From the NCBI RefSeq assembly GCF_001857945.1, contig NZ_CP017770.1, positions 4,278,001-4,342,000 of the forward strand: a DNA stretch of 64,000 bases, in the 5' to 3' direction. Made by a program: the position numbers and the translations under genes. Below, piece by piece: positions 44,580 through 54,531 of this stretch. The notes under the pieces are model-generated. The model was not told the DNA's origin. It was given only the letters and a program-made list of their open reading frames with translations, and searched no databases. Source of the DNA: Paenibacillus crassostreae (GTDB lineage Bacteria > Bacillota > Bacilli > Paenibacillales > Paenibacillaceae). How positions within the stretch are numbered: position 1 is the first letter of the stretch; every line of letters begins with the position of its first letter.

Positions 44580-44895
44580 TACGCTTTCTCGTCTGGGTCT
44601 TGCGATGCGTGCAGGAAAAGTAGTGTCAGGTGATGAAATCGTGCTCAAAACTATTCGTTCTTCAGAAGCTAAGCTGGTCATTATAGCTTGCGATGCCTCA
44701 CCAAATACACAAAAAAAGTTTCGTGACAAATGCGGAACATACAAAATCCCTCTGGTGATCGGATATGACCGGGAAAGTCTGGGCACAAGTATTGGGAAAC
44801 CACATCGTGTTGTGCTGGCAATTACGGATCAAGGATTCGCGAAAATGATCTCCAAATCAATGGAGACAATGTCGGAGGTGGAGTATATTGACTAA
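44569..44895 (+). CDS. ylxQ: L7Ae-family ribosomal-type protein YlxQ (RplGA)
   Basis: This 108-residue L7Ae/L30e/S12e-fold protein binds kink-turn RNA in the family. Signatures are [37 protein letters not shown] and [18 protein letters not shown]. Translation begins at ATG 44569 or 44572 within the rnpM end, with AAGGAGAATT as SD. It is encoded between rnpM and infB as in most bacilli. Its role on the ribosome is not well defined. Confidence 0.94.
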   Translation: MMDNTLSRLGLAMRAGKVVSGDEIVLKTIRSSEAKLVIIACDASPNTQKKFRDKCGTYKIPLVIGYDRESLGTSIGKPHRVVLAITDQGFAKMISKSMETMSEVEYID

Positions 44896-47392
44896 ACAAG
44901 ACAAAGCACAAGAAAAGTTACGAGTTTATGAGTATGCTAAGTCTCTTAATATGAGTAGTAAAGAAATTATTACAATATTGAAGCGCTTAGATATTCCTGT
45001 GAATAACCATATGAGTGTAATGGAGACTGATTCAGTTTCTAAGGTAGAACAGTTCTTTAAGAACATTAAGTCCAATGCAGCTGCTAAAAGAGATAGCGGA
45101 GAACAACATGCAGTGGCAGCAACCTCATCTGTCAAGAAGGATGAGATTGCGGTAAAAGGGACCGTGGTGGCTGATACTCAATCAGATAAAAACACTGTAA
45201 CGGAAGCAGTTGAAACAAAAAAACAACTTGAAAAGCAGGTAGGTATGAATAATAACTCGAATAACACTAATGTTTCAGTAACGTCAAGACCTGAAAGTAA
45301 CACAAGCACTCCAAGAACTCAAAGTACTACGAGTGCTCCAAGAGCACAAGGTAACAATAACGCAGGGTCACAAAGACCTCAAGGTGCTGGTGGACCATCT
45401 AGACCAGCTTCTTCGCAAGGTGGACAAAGACCTACTTCTCAACAAGGGACTCAAACGGCGAATCGTACTACTACCTCCTCACAAGGCGACAATAGAGGAG
45501 CAAATAAGAATAGATCTAACAATAATGGATCTAAGCGTTTCGATGACAACAAAGGTGGTAACTTCAGAAATAACCGTGGTGGAAGAAATAATGGTAGAGG
45601 AAAAGCTCAATACCCAGTCCGCGAGAAAATTGATAATACACCTAAGAAAATTATCGTTCGTGGTGCAATGACTGTTGGTGAGTCTGCTAAACTTCTTCAT
45701 AAGGATGCATCAGAAGTTATCAAGAAGCTAATCACGATGGGTGTAATGGCAACGATCAACCAAGAGTTGGATATTGAGACTGTTCTTCTATTAGCTGCAG
45801 AATTTGGTGTTGAAGTTGAAGTGAAGATTGCAGTTGAAGATGATCGTTTCGAAACGGTTGAAGAAGTTGATGATGAGGCTGATTTGAAATCCCGTCCTCC
45901 AGTAGTAACTATTATGGGGCATGTTGACCATGGTAAAACAACTTTGCTTGATGCTATACGTTCTTCGAATGTATCAAGTGGAGAAGCGGGTGGTATCACA
46001 CAGCATATCGGTGCTTACCAAGTTGAGAATAATGGTAAGAAAATTACATTCTTGGATACACCGGGTCATGAAGCTTTTACAGCTATGCGTGCTCGTGGAT
46101 CTCAAATTACTGATATTGCGATTATCGTTGTTGCAGCAGATGATGGAGTAATGCCACAAACAGTGGAAGCCATTAACCATGCAAAAGCAGCAGAATTACC
46201 GATTATCGTTGCTGTGAATAAAATTGATAAACCGGGTTCTGATCCTGATAAAGTAAAACAGGAGTTAACTGAATACGGTCTAGTTCCGGAAGAATGGGGC
46301 GGAGATACTATATTTGTAAATGTATCTGCGAAACAAAAGATGGGTCTTGAAGAATTACTTGAAATGATTCTGCTTGTAGCAGAAATGAATGAATATAAAG
46401 CTAATCCTGATAAACGCGCACGTGCAGCTGTCATTGAGGCTGAGCTTGATAAAGGGCGCGGTCCAGTAGCACGAGTATTAGTACAACATGGTACTCTTCG
46501 TGTTGGAGATGCTTTCGTTGCTGGTAACTGCTTTGGACGTATTCGTGCCATGGTCAATGATAAAGGACGCCGTGTGAAGGAAGCTGGACCGTCAACACCT
46601 ATCGAAATTACAGGATTGACTGAAGTGCCGCAAGCTGGAGATCCATTTATGGTGTTTGAAGATGAACGTAAAGCTCGCTCTATTGCTGAGAAACGTTCAA
46701 TTACACAACGTCAAAGTGAAATGGGTAGCAATGTACGCGTAACGTTGGACGATCTATTCCAACACATTAAAGATGGCGAGATCAAGGGTCTTAATGTAAT
46801 CATCAAAGGTGACGTTCAAGGTACAGTCGAAGCATTGAAGGGCTCACTTGAGAAAATTGAAGTAGAAGGCGTTCGCGTTAAAATACTTCATAGTGGCGCG
46901 GGTGCCATTACGGAATCTGATATCATTCTTGCAGCAGCATCTAATGCGATTGTTATTGGATACAATGTTCGTCCAGATCATCAAGCGGCTGCTACAGCAG
47001 AACAAGAGAAGGTTGACATCCGTTTACATCGTGTTATCTACAATGTTATTGAAGAGATTGAACAAGCGATGAAGGGGATGCTTGATCCGATATTCAAAGA
47101 GAAAATTATCGGTCATGCTGAAGTTCGTAGCGTATTCACAATTAGCAAGGTAGGAACGGTATGTGGCTGTATGGTTACTTCAGGTAAAATTGCAAGAAAT
47201 GCAGAAATTCGCCTAGTTCGTAATAGCATCGTTATTCATGAAGGGAAGATTGATTCCCTGAAGAGATTTAAAGATGACGCAAAAGAAGTTGCTCAAGGTT
47301 ATGAATGTGGTATAACTTTGGAAAGCTATAATGACGTCAAAGAAGGCGACGTTATTGAAGCGTTCATCATGGAAACGGTGGAACGTAAGTAG
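44888..47392 (+). CDS. infB: Translation initiation factor IF-2
   Basis: IF-2 is the GTPase that places fMet-tRNA on the 30S P site and promotes subunit joining. The 834-residue product starts at TTG 44888 after GGAGGTGG, overlapping ylxQ by 8 bp. The N-terminal winged helix ([20 protein letters not shown]) is followed by a roughly 150-residue Asn/Gly/Arg/Gln/Ser-rich disordered tract (about residues 90-240). A second IF2N domain follows. The G domain begins near residue 337 with [15 protein letters not shown], then [10 protein letters not shown] and NKIDKPG. Domains II, III and IV complete the protein. Confidence 0.98.
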   Translation: MTKQDKAQEKLRVYEYAKSLNMSSKEIITILKRLDIPVNNHMSVMETDSVSKVEQFFKNIKSNAAAKRDSGEQHAVAATSSVKKDEIAVKGTVVADTQSDKNTVTEAVETKKQLEKQVGMNNNSNNTNVSVTSRPESNTSTPRTQSTTSAPRAQGNNNAGSQRPQGAGGPSRPASSQGGQRPTSQQGTQTANRTTTSSQGDNRGANKNRSNNNGSKRFDDNKGGNFRNNRGGRNNGRGKAQYPVREKIDNTPKKIIVRGAMTVGESAKLLHKDASEVIKKLITMGVMATINQELDIETVLLLAAEFGVEVEVKIAVEDDRFETVEEVDDEADLKSRPPVVTIMGHVDHGKTTLLDAIRSSNVSSGEAGGITQHIGAYQVENNGKKITFLDTPGHEAFTAMRARGSQITDIAIIVVAADDGVMPQTVEAINHAKAAELPIIVAVNKIDKPGSDPDKVKQELTEYGLVPEEWGGDTIFVNVSAKQKMGLEELLEMILLVAEMNEYKANPDKRARAAVIEAELDKGRGPVARVLVQHGTLRVGDAFVAGNCFGRIRAMVNDKGRRVKEAGPSTPIEITGLTEVPQAGDPFMVFEDERKARSIAEKRSITQRQSEMGSNVRVTLDDLFQHIKDGEIKGLNVIIKGDVQGTVEALKGSLEKIEVEGVRVKILHSGAGAITESDIILAAASNAIVIGYNVRPDHQAAATAEQEKVDIRLHRVIYNVIEEIEQAMKGMLDPIFKEKIIGHAEVRSVFTISKVGTVCGCMVTSGKIARNAEIRLVRNSIVIHEGKIDSLKRFKDDAKEVAQGYECGITLESYNDVKEGDVIEAFIMETVERK

Positions 47393-47406
47393 AGAGGTGA
47401 TTAAAT

Positions 47407-47754
47407 ATGGCAAAAATCCGTACAGGGCGTGTTAGTGAGCAGATTAAGAAAGAATTGAGTGTGCTCATTCAAAGCGAACTGAAGGATCCTCGGATTGGCT
47501 TCGTAACTGTAACTGGGGTCGAAGTTCCGAATGATCTTGCTCAAGCAAAAGTGTATCTTAGCGTACTTGGTGATGAAGAGCAGAAGAAGAAGACCCTTGT
47601 TGCACTAGATAAGGCAAATGGATTTCTTCGTTCAGAGCTTGGTAAACGAATTCGTTTTCGGCATACACCAGAGCTATTCTTTAAAATTGACGAATCAATT
47701 GAATATGGTAGTCACATTGAGAAGCTGCTAGGTGAAATTGAGAAGAACCAATAA
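47407..47754 (+). CDS. rbfA: Ribosome-binding factor A
   Basis: RbfA is a KH-fold cold-adaptation factor that helps 16S 5'-end maturation in the 30S subunit. The 115-residue product shows [36 protein letters not shown], the KH region [16 protein letters not shown] and [20 protein letters not shown]. The gap to infB is only 14 bp, so ylxP, which B. subtilis has here, is absent. The SD AGAGGTGATT precedes ATG 47407. Confidence 0.97.
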   Translation: MAKIRTGRVSEQIKKELSVLIQSELKDPRIGFVTVTGVEVPNDLAQAKVYLSVLGDEEQKKKTLVALDKANGFLRSELGKRIRFRHTPELFFKIDESIEYGSHIEKLLGEIEKNQ

Positions 47755-47784
47755 GCTTTAATGATGGTTTAAAAGGAGACAGCA

Positions 47785-48762
47785 ATGCAGACCTATGAAC
47801 AATCACTTGAAGTTGCAAAAGAATTTTTGCTCAAACATGATGATTTTCTTGTAGTGTCGCATGTTCAACCAGACGGAGATGCAGTCAGTTCCACGGTAGC
47901 TGTGGGCTGGCTTCTCTCATGTCTAGGGAAGAAATTCACTCTTATAAATGAAGGTCATATTCCGCAGCGTATGAAATACCTTATGCTAAGTGATAAGATC
48001 ATCAACATGGAAATGAATCCACCAGATCGCATGTTTAAGCATGTGATTTGTGTGGATTGTGCTGATTTTCAAAGGGTTGGGTTAACGAAGCATTTTTTTG
48101 CCACGGATGCCCAAATCCTAAATGTGGATCATCATCCAACCAATGATGGTTATGGACATGTAAATTTGATTAAGAGTGATGCAGCGGCAACAGCGGAAAT
48201 ATTATATGATTTGATTAATAAATTCTCTGTGGAATGGACGCAAGCCTCTGCCACAGCTATATATACAGGAATACTTACGGACACGGGAGGATTTCGATAT
48301 TCCAATACGACTCCCAAAGTCATGGGGATGGCTTCTGAATTACTCAGTTATGGTGTGAATGGTCCGATGCTATCTGAGAACTTATTAGAAGAAATGACTC
48401 CCTCTCAGATGAAAGTATTGATTAAGGCTTTGAGTACGCTTGAAATGTCAGCTGATGGTCGAATTAGTTGGGTTTATATTACACCTGAACATATGGTGGA
48501 ATGTGAAGCAGTTAATGAAGATTTAGAAGGCATAGTAAACTACCCTCGTAATATACGAGGCGTAGAAGTAGGGATTCTCTTCAAAGTCATCGATAATAAT
48601 GCTGTGAAAGTAAGTCTCCGCTCATCTGGAAGTGTTGATGTTGGGGCATTGGCTCAATCCTTTGGTGGAGGCGGTCATGCTCGTGCAGCAGGATGTCGAA
48701 TGGAAGGGACTTTAGAACAGATAATTTCACAAGTTCTTAAGCAGGTGAATCAATTATTATGA
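47785..48762 (+). CDS. nrnA: Bifunctional oligoribonuclease/pAp phosphatase NrnA (DHH family)
   Basis: NrnA degrades nano-RNAs and dephosphorylates 3'-phosphoadenosine 5'-phosphate. The 325-residue product has the DHH catalytic motifs: VVSHVQPDGDAVSSTVAVGW near residue 25, VDCAD, LNVDHHPTNDGYG (the DHH motif) near 110, and GILTDTGGFRYSNTTP. The DHHA1 RNA-binding end is SFGGGGHARAAGCRMEG. It sits between rbfA and truB, an arrangement common outside B. subtilis. The stop overlaps the truB start by 4 bp. Confidence 0.95.
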   Translation: MQTYEQSLEVAKEFLLKHDDFLVVSHVQPDGDAVSSTVAVGWLLSCLGKKFTLINEGHIPQRMKYLMLSDKIINMEMNPPDRMFKHVICVDCADFQRVGLTKHFFATDAQILNVDHHPTNDGYGHVNLIKSDAAATAEILYDLINKFSVEWTQASATAIYTGILTDTGGFRYSNTTPKVMGMASELLSYGVNGPMLSENLLEEMTPSQMKVLIKALSTLEMSADGRISWVYITPEHMVECEAVNEDLEGIVNYPRNIRGVEVGILFKVIDNNAVKVSLRSSGSVDVGALAQSFGGGGHARAAGCRMEGTLEQIISQVLKQVNQLL

Positions 48763-49670
48763 GTGAACTCGAAGGTATATTAGCTGTATATAAGCCAGCA
48801 GGTTTTACTTCTCACGATGTGGTAGCGAAGGTACGTCGTATTTTGAAAATGAAACGAATTGGACATACAGGAACACTTGATCCTCAAGTCACAGGTGTTC
48901 TCCCATTGTGTCTAGGACGCGCTACACGCGTGGTTGAATACATGCAAGAACTACCCAAGGAATACATTGCTACCATGAGACTTGGGTTGGCTACAGACAC
49001 AGAGGATTTGACGGGTCGGATTATTGAGCAAGTGGATTCCGTCTCTATTTCTAAGGAAGAGGTAGAGAAGGTATTAATTACATTCCAAGGTACTATTTCT
49101 CAAGTCCCCCCTATGTACTCTGCTGTGAAAGTAGATGGCAAAAGATTATATGAGCTGGCTAGAGAAGGTAAGACAGTGGAGCGCAAGAGTCGAGAAGTAA
49201 CCATCTATGAAATTGTAATGACTAATAGCTCATGGGATGGAATTCATCCTGAGCTTACCTTTCGTGCACTGTGTTCAAAAGGAACCTATATCCGGACACT
49301 ATGTGTTGATATTGGACGGGCTTTAGGGCTACCTTCAGTCATGGTTAAGCTTGAGCGAACGAAATCAGCGGGAATTAATGCAGAACATTGCTTAAGTTTT
49401 GATGATATTCAACGCTATATGGATGAAGGAACACTACATTCACATTTGATTCCTGTAGATCAGGCAATACCCCACTTATCTGCACATACGGTATCTGAGG
49501 ACAAGACCAATGCAGCGATCCAAGGGCAAAGGCTCTCATATAAATCGGTTAGCCCAGAGGTGACTGGAGATGAGCCAATTCGTCTCTATGATCATGAACA
49601 TAGATTTCTAGGTATATTTCAACGGCAACAAGAGACAGGCGCTATCGCTCCTATAAAAGTCTTCTTGTAA
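48759..49670 (+). CDS. truB: tRNA pseudouridine(55) synthase TruB
   Basis: TruB makes pseudouridine 55 in the T-loop of tRNAs. The 303-residue product has the N-terminal LAVYKPAGFTSHDVVAKVRR. The catalytic Asp lies in GHTGTLDPQVTGVLPLCLGR. The conserved VPPMYSAVKVDGKRLYELAR and SKGTYIRTLCVDIGRALG follow. A C-terminal PUA-like domain completes it. ATGA overlap with nrnA suggests coupling. Confidence 0.98.
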   Translation: MSELEGILAVYKPAGFTSHDVVAKVRRILKMKRIGHTGTLDPQVTGVLPLCLGRATRVVEYMQELPKEYIATMRLGLATDTEDLTGRIIEQVDSVSISKEEVEKVLITFQGTISQVPPMYSAVKVDGKRLYELAREGKTVERKSREVTIYEIVMTNSSWDGIHPELTFRALCSKGTYIRTLCVDIGRALGLPSVMVKLERTKSAGINAEHCLSFDDIQRYMDEGTLHSHLIPVDQAIPHLSAHTVSEDKTNAAIQGQRLSYKSVSPEVTGDEPIRLYDHEHRFLGIFQRQQETGAIAPIKVFL

Positions 49671-49735
49671 AAATCCACTATGTAGTAACAGCAATTAGAA
49701 TCAGGTTATCTAACGGAATTGCAGGTGAGAAAGTA

Positions 49736-50677
49736 GTGAAGACGGTTTTTTTATCATATCCCTTATCATCTGAAATGCTACTTGAGAGGGAATCTAAACA
49801 AGTCGTTGCTATAGGGCAGTTTGATGGAATTCATCTAGGACACATCAGTGTAATTTCTAATGCTATAGCTTTGGCCAAGGAAAAAGAACTACCTTCTGCG
49901 GTGGTAACCTTTAATCCACATCCCAAAGAAGTGATGGGTAAGGGGAATTATGAAGGGTATTTAACCCCTCTACGAGATAAACAGGAATTACTTGCAGATA
50001 TGGGAATTGACACGTTGTATGTCGCTCAGTTTGATGAAGAATTCTCACGGGTTAGTCCACAAGATTTCTTTACAGATGTACTTCTTCCACTTGATATTGA
50101 TACAGTTGTTGTTGGTTTCGACTTCCGGTTTGGCTACTTGGGGGCTGGAGATGTAGTTATGCTACGTGAATTGGGTAGTGGCAACATGAATGTGGAAGTT
50201 GCTCCACCTTATCTACTTGATGGTGAGAAGGTAAGCAGTTCAAGTATTCGTAGAGCGCTTCAATCTGGTGATTTACAGTCTGCTAATCATTTGTTTGGTA
50301 GGAATTATAAGATCAGAGGCATTGTTATTGATGGGGAAAAAAGAGGTCGCACCATTGGGTTTCCGACTGCGAATCTAAAACTAGATGATCGTTATGTGAT
50401 CCCTGCAAAAGGGGTATATGCTGTTCGTGCATATGTTCATCAAAAATGGATTCCAGGTGTTATGAATGTAGGGGTTAAACCTACTTTTCATGACAATGTT
50501 ATTGCTCCAAGTTATGAAGTTCATCTATTTCATTTCAACGAGAATGTGTACGGTGAGCATTTAACAGTAGAGCTTGTCCATTTCCTACGCGAAGAGCGTA
50601 GATTCCCATCAATACAGGAATTGATTGAACAGATTCAGGCAGATGCCAAGCAGGCCGAAGAGTTGTTAATGTCTTAA
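49736..50677 (+). CDS. ribF: Bifunctional riboflavin kinase/FAD synthetase RibF
   Basis: RibF phosphorylates riboflavin to FMN and adenylylates FMN to FAD. The 313-residue product starts at GTG 49736. The N-terminal nucleotidyltransferase domain has IGQFDGIHLGHISVI and VVGFDFRFGY, plus SSSIRRAL. The C-terminal kinase domain has EKRGRTIGFPTANLKLD and GVYAVRAYV. The order truB-ribF-rpsO is standard in bacilli. No FMN riboswitch is seen upstream. Confidence 0.97.
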   Translation: MKTVFLSYPLSSEMLLERESKQVVAIGQFDGIHLGHISVISNAIALAKEKELPSAVVTFNPHPKEVMGKGNYEGYLTPLRDKQELLADMGIDTLYVAQFDEEFSRVSPQDFFTDVLLPLDIDTVVVGFDFRFGYLGAGDVVMLRELGSGNMNVEVAPPYLLDGEKVSSSSIRRALQSGDLQSANHLFGRNYKIRGIVIDGEKRGRTIGFPTANLKLDDRYVIPAKGVYAVRAYVHQKWIPGVMNVGVKPTFHDNVIAPSYEVHLFHFNENVYGEHLTVELVHFLREERRFPSIQELIEQIQADAKQAEELLMS

Positions 50678-50699
50678 GTATGAGTTATGAATAGGACAT

Positions 50700-50728
50700 T
50701 TACTTTCTATAGACAGGTATGCTATACT
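50700..50728 (+). promoter_or_regulatory. Sigma-A promoter of rpsO with extended -10
   Basis: TTACTT (50700-50705), a 17-bp spacer and TATACT (50723-50728), preceded by TG one base upstream (TGCTATACT). It predicts a leader of about 95 nt. S15 autoregulation through the leader is possible, but no certain S15 site was identified. Confidence 0.7.
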
Positions 50729-50831
50729 AGGTAACGTCTTAGAGACAAAGTAGTATAACCTTAGCTTGGTTGCTCGATCTCACCAACGGTAACGAGGCTA
50801 GTGGCGATTATAATTGAAGGAGGTGAATAGG

Positions 50832-51101
50832 ATGGCATTAACTCAAGAACGTAAACACCAATTGATCGAAGAGCACAGAACTCATGAGTCCGATACTGGA
50901 TCACCAGAGGTGCAAATAGCTATCCTTACGGAGAACATTACGAACCTGATTAGCCATTTCCAGGCACACAAGAAGGATCATCATTCTCGTCGTGGATTGT
51001 TGAAGATGGTTGGACAACGTCGTAAGTTGTTGAAGTATCTGAAGAATAAGGATGTTAGACGTTACAGTACTTTGATTGAAAAACTCGGATTGCGTCGCTA
51101 A
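50832..51101 (+). CDS. rpsO: 30S ribosomal protein S15
   Basis: This 89-residue S15 binds the central domain of 16S rRNA. The start ATG 50832 follows GAAGGAGGTGAATAGG; an upstream in-frame start at 50814 overlaps that SD. Family sequence is evident: [35 protein letters not shown] and [20 protein letters not shown]. It has its own promoter and terminator, followed by pnp. Confidence 0.99.
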   Translation: MALTQERKHQLIEEHRTHESDTGSPEVQIAILTENITNLISHFQAHKKDHHSRRGLLKMVGQRRKLLKYLKNKDVRRYSTLIEKLGLRR

Positions 51102-51124
51102 TAATCCAATAATGTTACAAAATA

Positions 51125-51186
51125 CAGCCTGGTTGTTCACCGTATGTCCTTTTAGGAGTGACAGCGGTGCAACCGGGTTGCTTTTT
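51125..51186 (+). terminator. Terminator between rpsO and pnp
   Basis: CAGCCTGGTTG pairs (two wobbles) with CAACCGGGTTG, and CACCG pairs with CGGTG. The T-run CTTTTT follows. The loop is long (about 23 nt) and contains AGGAGTG. In other bacteria the rpsO-pnp spacer is a processing site, so this stem could also serve that purpose. Confidence 0.85.
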
Positions 51187-51246
51187 ATGTAATAATATAG
51201 GATTATCAATAATAACAGAATAAGAATTTAAAAAAGGAGGGATTTC

Positions 51247-53331
51247 ATGGAAAAACGTGTTGAAATGCAATTAGGTGGAAGAACCCTTGTCTTGGAGACT
51301 GGACGTTTCGCCAAGCAGGCGAATGCAGCAGTTATGGTTCACTACGGAGAAACAGTAGTTCTATGTACAGTAACTGCTTCAAACGAACCGAAGGATTTAG
51401 ATTTCTTCCCACTTACGGTGAATTATGAGGAAAGACTATATGCAGTAGGTAAAATTCCAGGTGGATTTATTAAACGTGAAGGTAGACCTAGCGAGAAAGC
51501 AATTCTTTCTAGTCGTTTAACGGACCGTCCTATTCGTCCATTATTCCCTGAAGGTTTCCGTAATGATGTTCAAGTAGCTAATCTGGTCATGAGTGTAGAT
51601 CAAGATTGTGCGCCTGATATCGCTGCAATGATCGGAACTTCTGCGGCGTTAAGTATCTCTGATGTGCCTTTTAGTGGACCGATCGGTGGTGTTGCTGTTG
51701 GTCGTATAGGTGGAAAGTTTATCATCAATCCGAACGTGGCAGATCAAGAAACTAGTGATCTATATCTGGTAGTTGCTGGTACGAAAGATGCTATTATGAT
51801 GGTCGAAGCAGAAGGTAATGAAGTGCCAGAAGAGGATATGCTTGAAGCTATTATGTTTGGTCATGATGAAATCAAGAAGATTGTAGCAACGATTGAAGAA
51901 CTTGTTGCACAAGCTGGAAAACCTAAGATGGCAGTTAAACTTCATGCGGTCGATGCTAACGTGAATGTTGCTGTTCGGGAATTTGCAGCTGCATCATTAA
52001 AAGAAGCTGTTAAAGTTTCAGAGAAACATGCACGTCAGGATGCGATTGACAAGATCAATGAGGAAACGGTAACTTACTTTGAACAAAAGTACATAGAAAC
52101 CCCGGAACTCATGAAAGACGTTAAGGAAATCCTCCATGACATTGTGAAGGAAGAAGTAAGACGCCTAATCACACATGAAAAAGTACGTCCAGATGGACGG
52201 AAATTGGATGAAATTCGTCCAATTGAATGTGATACTAATATTCTTCCACGTACACACGGTACAGGATTGTTTACACGTGGACAAACGCAAGCACTTAGCA
52301 TTTGTACATTAGGTGCGCTTGGAGATGTCCAGATCCTCGATGGGATTGACCCACAAGAATCTAAACGGTTCATGCATCACTACAATTTCCCACCATTCAG
52401 CGTAGGTGAAGCACGTCCTTTACGTCCGCCTGGTCGTCGTGAAATTGGACATGGTGCACTTGGTGAACGAGCTATGGCTAAAGTTCTTCCTTCAGAGGTT
52501 GAGTTTCCATATGCAATTCGTCTCGTTTCTGAAGTTCTTGAATCTAATGGTTCAACTTCACAAGCAAGTATTTGTGCAGGTATTCTTGCAATGATGGATG
52601 CCGGTGTTCCAATCAAAGCTCCAGTAGCTGGAGTAGCCATGGGATTGATTAAAGATGGAGATCATGTATCCATTTTGTCAGATATTCAAGGTATGGAAGA
52701 TCATTTAGGAGATATGGACTTTAAAGTTGCAGGTACAGCGCAGGGTGTTACGGCTATTCAGATGGATATTAAGATCGATGGAATTGACCGTGAAATTCTG
52801 CAGGACGCTTTAAACCAAGCTAAAGAAGGACGTATGTTCATCTTAGGCAAAATGAATGAAGCGATTGCTCAACCGAGAACTAGTCTATCTCAATATGCAC
52901 CGAAAATTATGACATTGAATATTAATCCAGAACGGATTCGTGATGTTATAGGAGCAGGTGGTAAAATCATTAATAAGATTATTGAAGAAACTGGTGTTAA
53001 GATCGATATTGAACAAGATGGACGAGTATTCATTGCTTCAACAAATGAAGAAATGAATCAAAAAGCACGTTCTATTATCGAAGGCATTGTTCGCCAAGTT
53101 GAAGTAGGCGAAATTTATGTGGGTACTGTAAAACGCATTGAGAAATTCGGTGCATTTGTTGAGATTCTTCCGAATAAGGAAGGTTTAGTCCACATTTCAC
53201 AACTTTCAACTGAACGTGTAGCTAAAGTGGAAGATATCATTGCTATTGGTGATTCAATTACGGTTAAAGTAACTGAAATTGATCAACAGGGACGTATAAA
53301 TTTGTCTCGCAAGGCCACTCTAACCGTTTAA
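51247..53331 (+). CDS. pnp: Polyribonucleotide nucleotidyltransferase (PNPase)
   Basis: PNPase is a phosphorolytic 3'-5' exoribonuclease and part of RNA decay complexes. The 694-residue product has two RNase PH domains. The first begins [20 protein letters not shown] and the second contains [19 protein letters not shown] helical linker lies between them. The C-terminal KH domain has [20 protein letters not shown] and the S1 domain has [20 protein letters not shown]. The SD AAAAAAGGAGGG precedes ATG 51247. A strong terminator follows. Confidence 0.99.
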   Translation: MEKRVEMQLGGRTLVLETGRFAKQANAAVMVHYGETVVLCTVTASNEPKDLDFFPLTVNYEERLYAVGKIPGGFIKREGRPSEKAILSSRLTDRPIRPLFPEGFRNDVQVANLVMSVDQDCAPDIAAMIGTSAALSISDVPFSGPIGGVAVGRIGGKFIINPNVADQETSDLYLVVAGTKDAIMMVEAEGNEVPEEDMLEAIMFGHDEIKKIVATIEELVAQAGKPKMAVKLHAVDANVNVAVREFAAASLKEAVKVSEKHARQDAIDKINEETVTYFEQKYIETPELMKDVKEILHDIVKEEVRRLITHEKVRPDGRKLDEIRPIECDTNILPRTHGTGLFTRGQTQALSICTLGALGDVQILDGIDPQESKRFMHHYNFPPFSVGEARPLRPPGRREIGHGALGERAMAKVLPSEVEFPYAIRLVSEVLESNGSTSQASICAGILAMMDAGVPIKAPVAGVAMGLIKDGDHVSILSDIQGMEDHLGDMDFKVAGTAQGVTAIQMDIKIDGIDREILQDALNQAKEGRMFILGKMNEAIAQPRTSLSQYAPKIMTLNINPERIRDVIGAGGKIINKIIEETGVKIDIEQDGRVFIASTNEEMNQKARSIIEGIVRQVEVGEIYVGTVKRIEKFGAFVEILPNKEGLVHISQLSTERVAKVEDIIAIGDSITVKVTEIDQQGRINLSRKATLTV

Positions 53332-53366
53332 GAGGATATTTTAATCAACTTGATATGATCTAATCT

Positions 53367-53404
53367 AAAAAGAGACAGATGCTTTATATTCTGGCTCTTT
53401 TTTT
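53367..53404 (+). terminator. Intrinsic terminator after pnp
   Basis: AAAAGAG/CTCTTTT with inner CAGA/TCTG forms a stem around a loop of about 10 bases, followed by a run of T. It is immediately followed by the repeat terminus at 53405-53424. Confidence 0.92.
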
Positions 53405-53424
53405 AAATATTAAGAAAGTATAAG
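53405..53424. repeat. Solitary copy of the post-terminator repeat terminus
   Basis: AAATATTAAGAAAGTATAAG stands directly after the pnp terminator T-run. It matches 29944-29963 and 63381-63399 with few changes. No inverted partner is found before the next gene. Confidence 0.55.
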
Positions 53425-53438
53425 CATCATATTCATAT

Positions 53439-53467
53439 TCATATTCCTAAACTTCATCTCATATGAT
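53439..53467 (+). promoter_or_regulatory. Possible sigma-E (sporulation) promoter of the ylxY-like gene
   Basis: TCATATT, a 14-bp spacer and CATATGAT resemble the mother-cell sigma-E consensus (ATATT-N14-CATACAnT) with six of eight -10 positions matching. The predicted start would leave a very short leader before ATG 53488, which weakens the call. Regulation by sigma-E is inference. Confidence 0.35.
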
Positions 53468-53487
53468 GGGACAAAGGTGATAGGGAG

Positions 53488-54492
53488 ATGAAATATTTCA
53501 TGAATACGAGAAAATTTGCTCTTCTTCTTGCGTGTTTCACGATCGTTCTGGGCCTAGGGCAATTGGAAAGCGTAAAGCAGTTCATAGGTGCATCAAGTGA
53601 TGATACACTTTCACAAGTATTTTTTCAAAGAGGAAACGATAATCCTGAGAATGATCCCATATACCGTGAGATTAAGGAAAAGGCGATGGATAAGAGGATT
53701 GAACCCATAGACGCTATGATAGACCGAGTGTGGAAAACAATCCCAGGCTACAACGGATTGGAAGTGGATGTCGATGAGACCTATAAACAAACCAAAGCTA
53801 AGGGGAATAACGACACAGCAATTACATATGTTTATCGTCAATTAGCACCAAAGATTGGTCTAGATGATCTTGATGTACAACCTATATATCGTGGTAACCA
53901 ACTTAAGCCAATGGTATCCTTAATGATTAATGTGGCTTGGGGTAATGAATATATCATTCCTATGTTAAATACATTGGATAAGGAAGATGTGAAGGCTACC
54001 TTCTTTTTTGATGGGAAATGGTTGAATAGTAATATTGAAGTTGCCAAGGAAATTCAAAAAAGAGGTCATGAACTAAGTAATCACGCATATTCACATCTTA
54101 ATATGAGTCAGTTAAGCGAGGAAAAGGCTACTTCAGAAATAAGCAAAACACAGGAAATATTGAAAGATGAATTAGGACAAGAACCTAAATGGTTCGCTCC
54201 TCCTTCGGGTGATTTCGATAGTGATACAGTTAGAATTGCTAAGTCGCAAGGGATGAAGATTGTTCTGTGGACATTGGATACAGTAGATTGGAGGCAACCC
54301 TCTCCACAATCCATTGTAAGTAAAATAGCTGACAAAGTAGAACCGGGATTTCTGATTCTAATGCATCCAACATCCTCCTCCTCGGAAGCATTGCAAGGAA
54401 TGATTAAAGCTATCAAAAATAAAGGATTGCAGCTAGGGACAGTAAGTCAAACGCTATCTTCCGAACGAATAGTAGAGGGTATAGTTGAGTGA
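53488..54492 (+). CDS. ylxY: YlxY-type polysaccharide deacetylase family protein
   Basis: This is a NodB-fold protein of 334 residues at the position of B. subtilis ylxY, between pnp and mlpA. An N-terminal signal/anchor segment lies at about residues 8-24 (FALLLACFTIVLGLGQLE). The deacetylase fold spans about 145-325. The zinc histidines motif is SNHAYSH, and later motifs are WFAPPSGDFDSDT, VLWTLDTVDWRQP and LILMHPTSSSSEAL. Motif 1, normally TFDDG with two catalytic Asp, reads LMINVAWGNE, so activity is doubtful. A role in spore cortex or wall is inferred from the family. Confidence 0.9.
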   Translation: MKYFMNTRKFALLLACFTIVLGLGQLESVKQFIGASSDDTLSQVFFQRGNDNPENDPIYREIKEKAMDKRIEPIDAMIDRVWKTIPGYNGLEVDVDETYKQTKAKGNNDTAITYVYRQLAPKIGLDDLDVQPIYRGNQLKPMVSLMINVAWGNEYIIPMLNTLDKEDVKATFFFDGKWLNSNIEVAKEIQKRGHELSNHAYSHLNMSQLSEEKATSEISKTQEILKDELGQEPKWFAPPSGDFDSDTVRIAKSQGMKIVLWTLDTVDWRQPSPQSIVSKIADKVEPGFLILMHPTSSSSEALQGMIKAIKNKGLQLGTVSQTLSSERIVEGIVE

Positions 54493-54531
54493 ACGCTATT
54501 TTTTTGGTAGGATAGAGAATACGTTTATGTT

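Noticed and set aside
45333-45671. Second plus-strand frame inside infB
   Set aside because: It lies in the low-complexity Asn/Gly/Arg region, where alternative frames stay open by composition; the in-frame IF-2 reading explains the DNA.
46102-46557. Long minus-strand reading frame opposite infB
   Set aside because: It is a shadow of the conserved GTPase coding frame; it has no SD, no recognisable domain and a Ser/Thr-rich composition typical of antisense translation.
49671-49735. FMN riboswitch upstream of ribF
   Set aside because: The spacer is 65 bp, far shorter than an RFN element, and shows no conserved RFN blocks.
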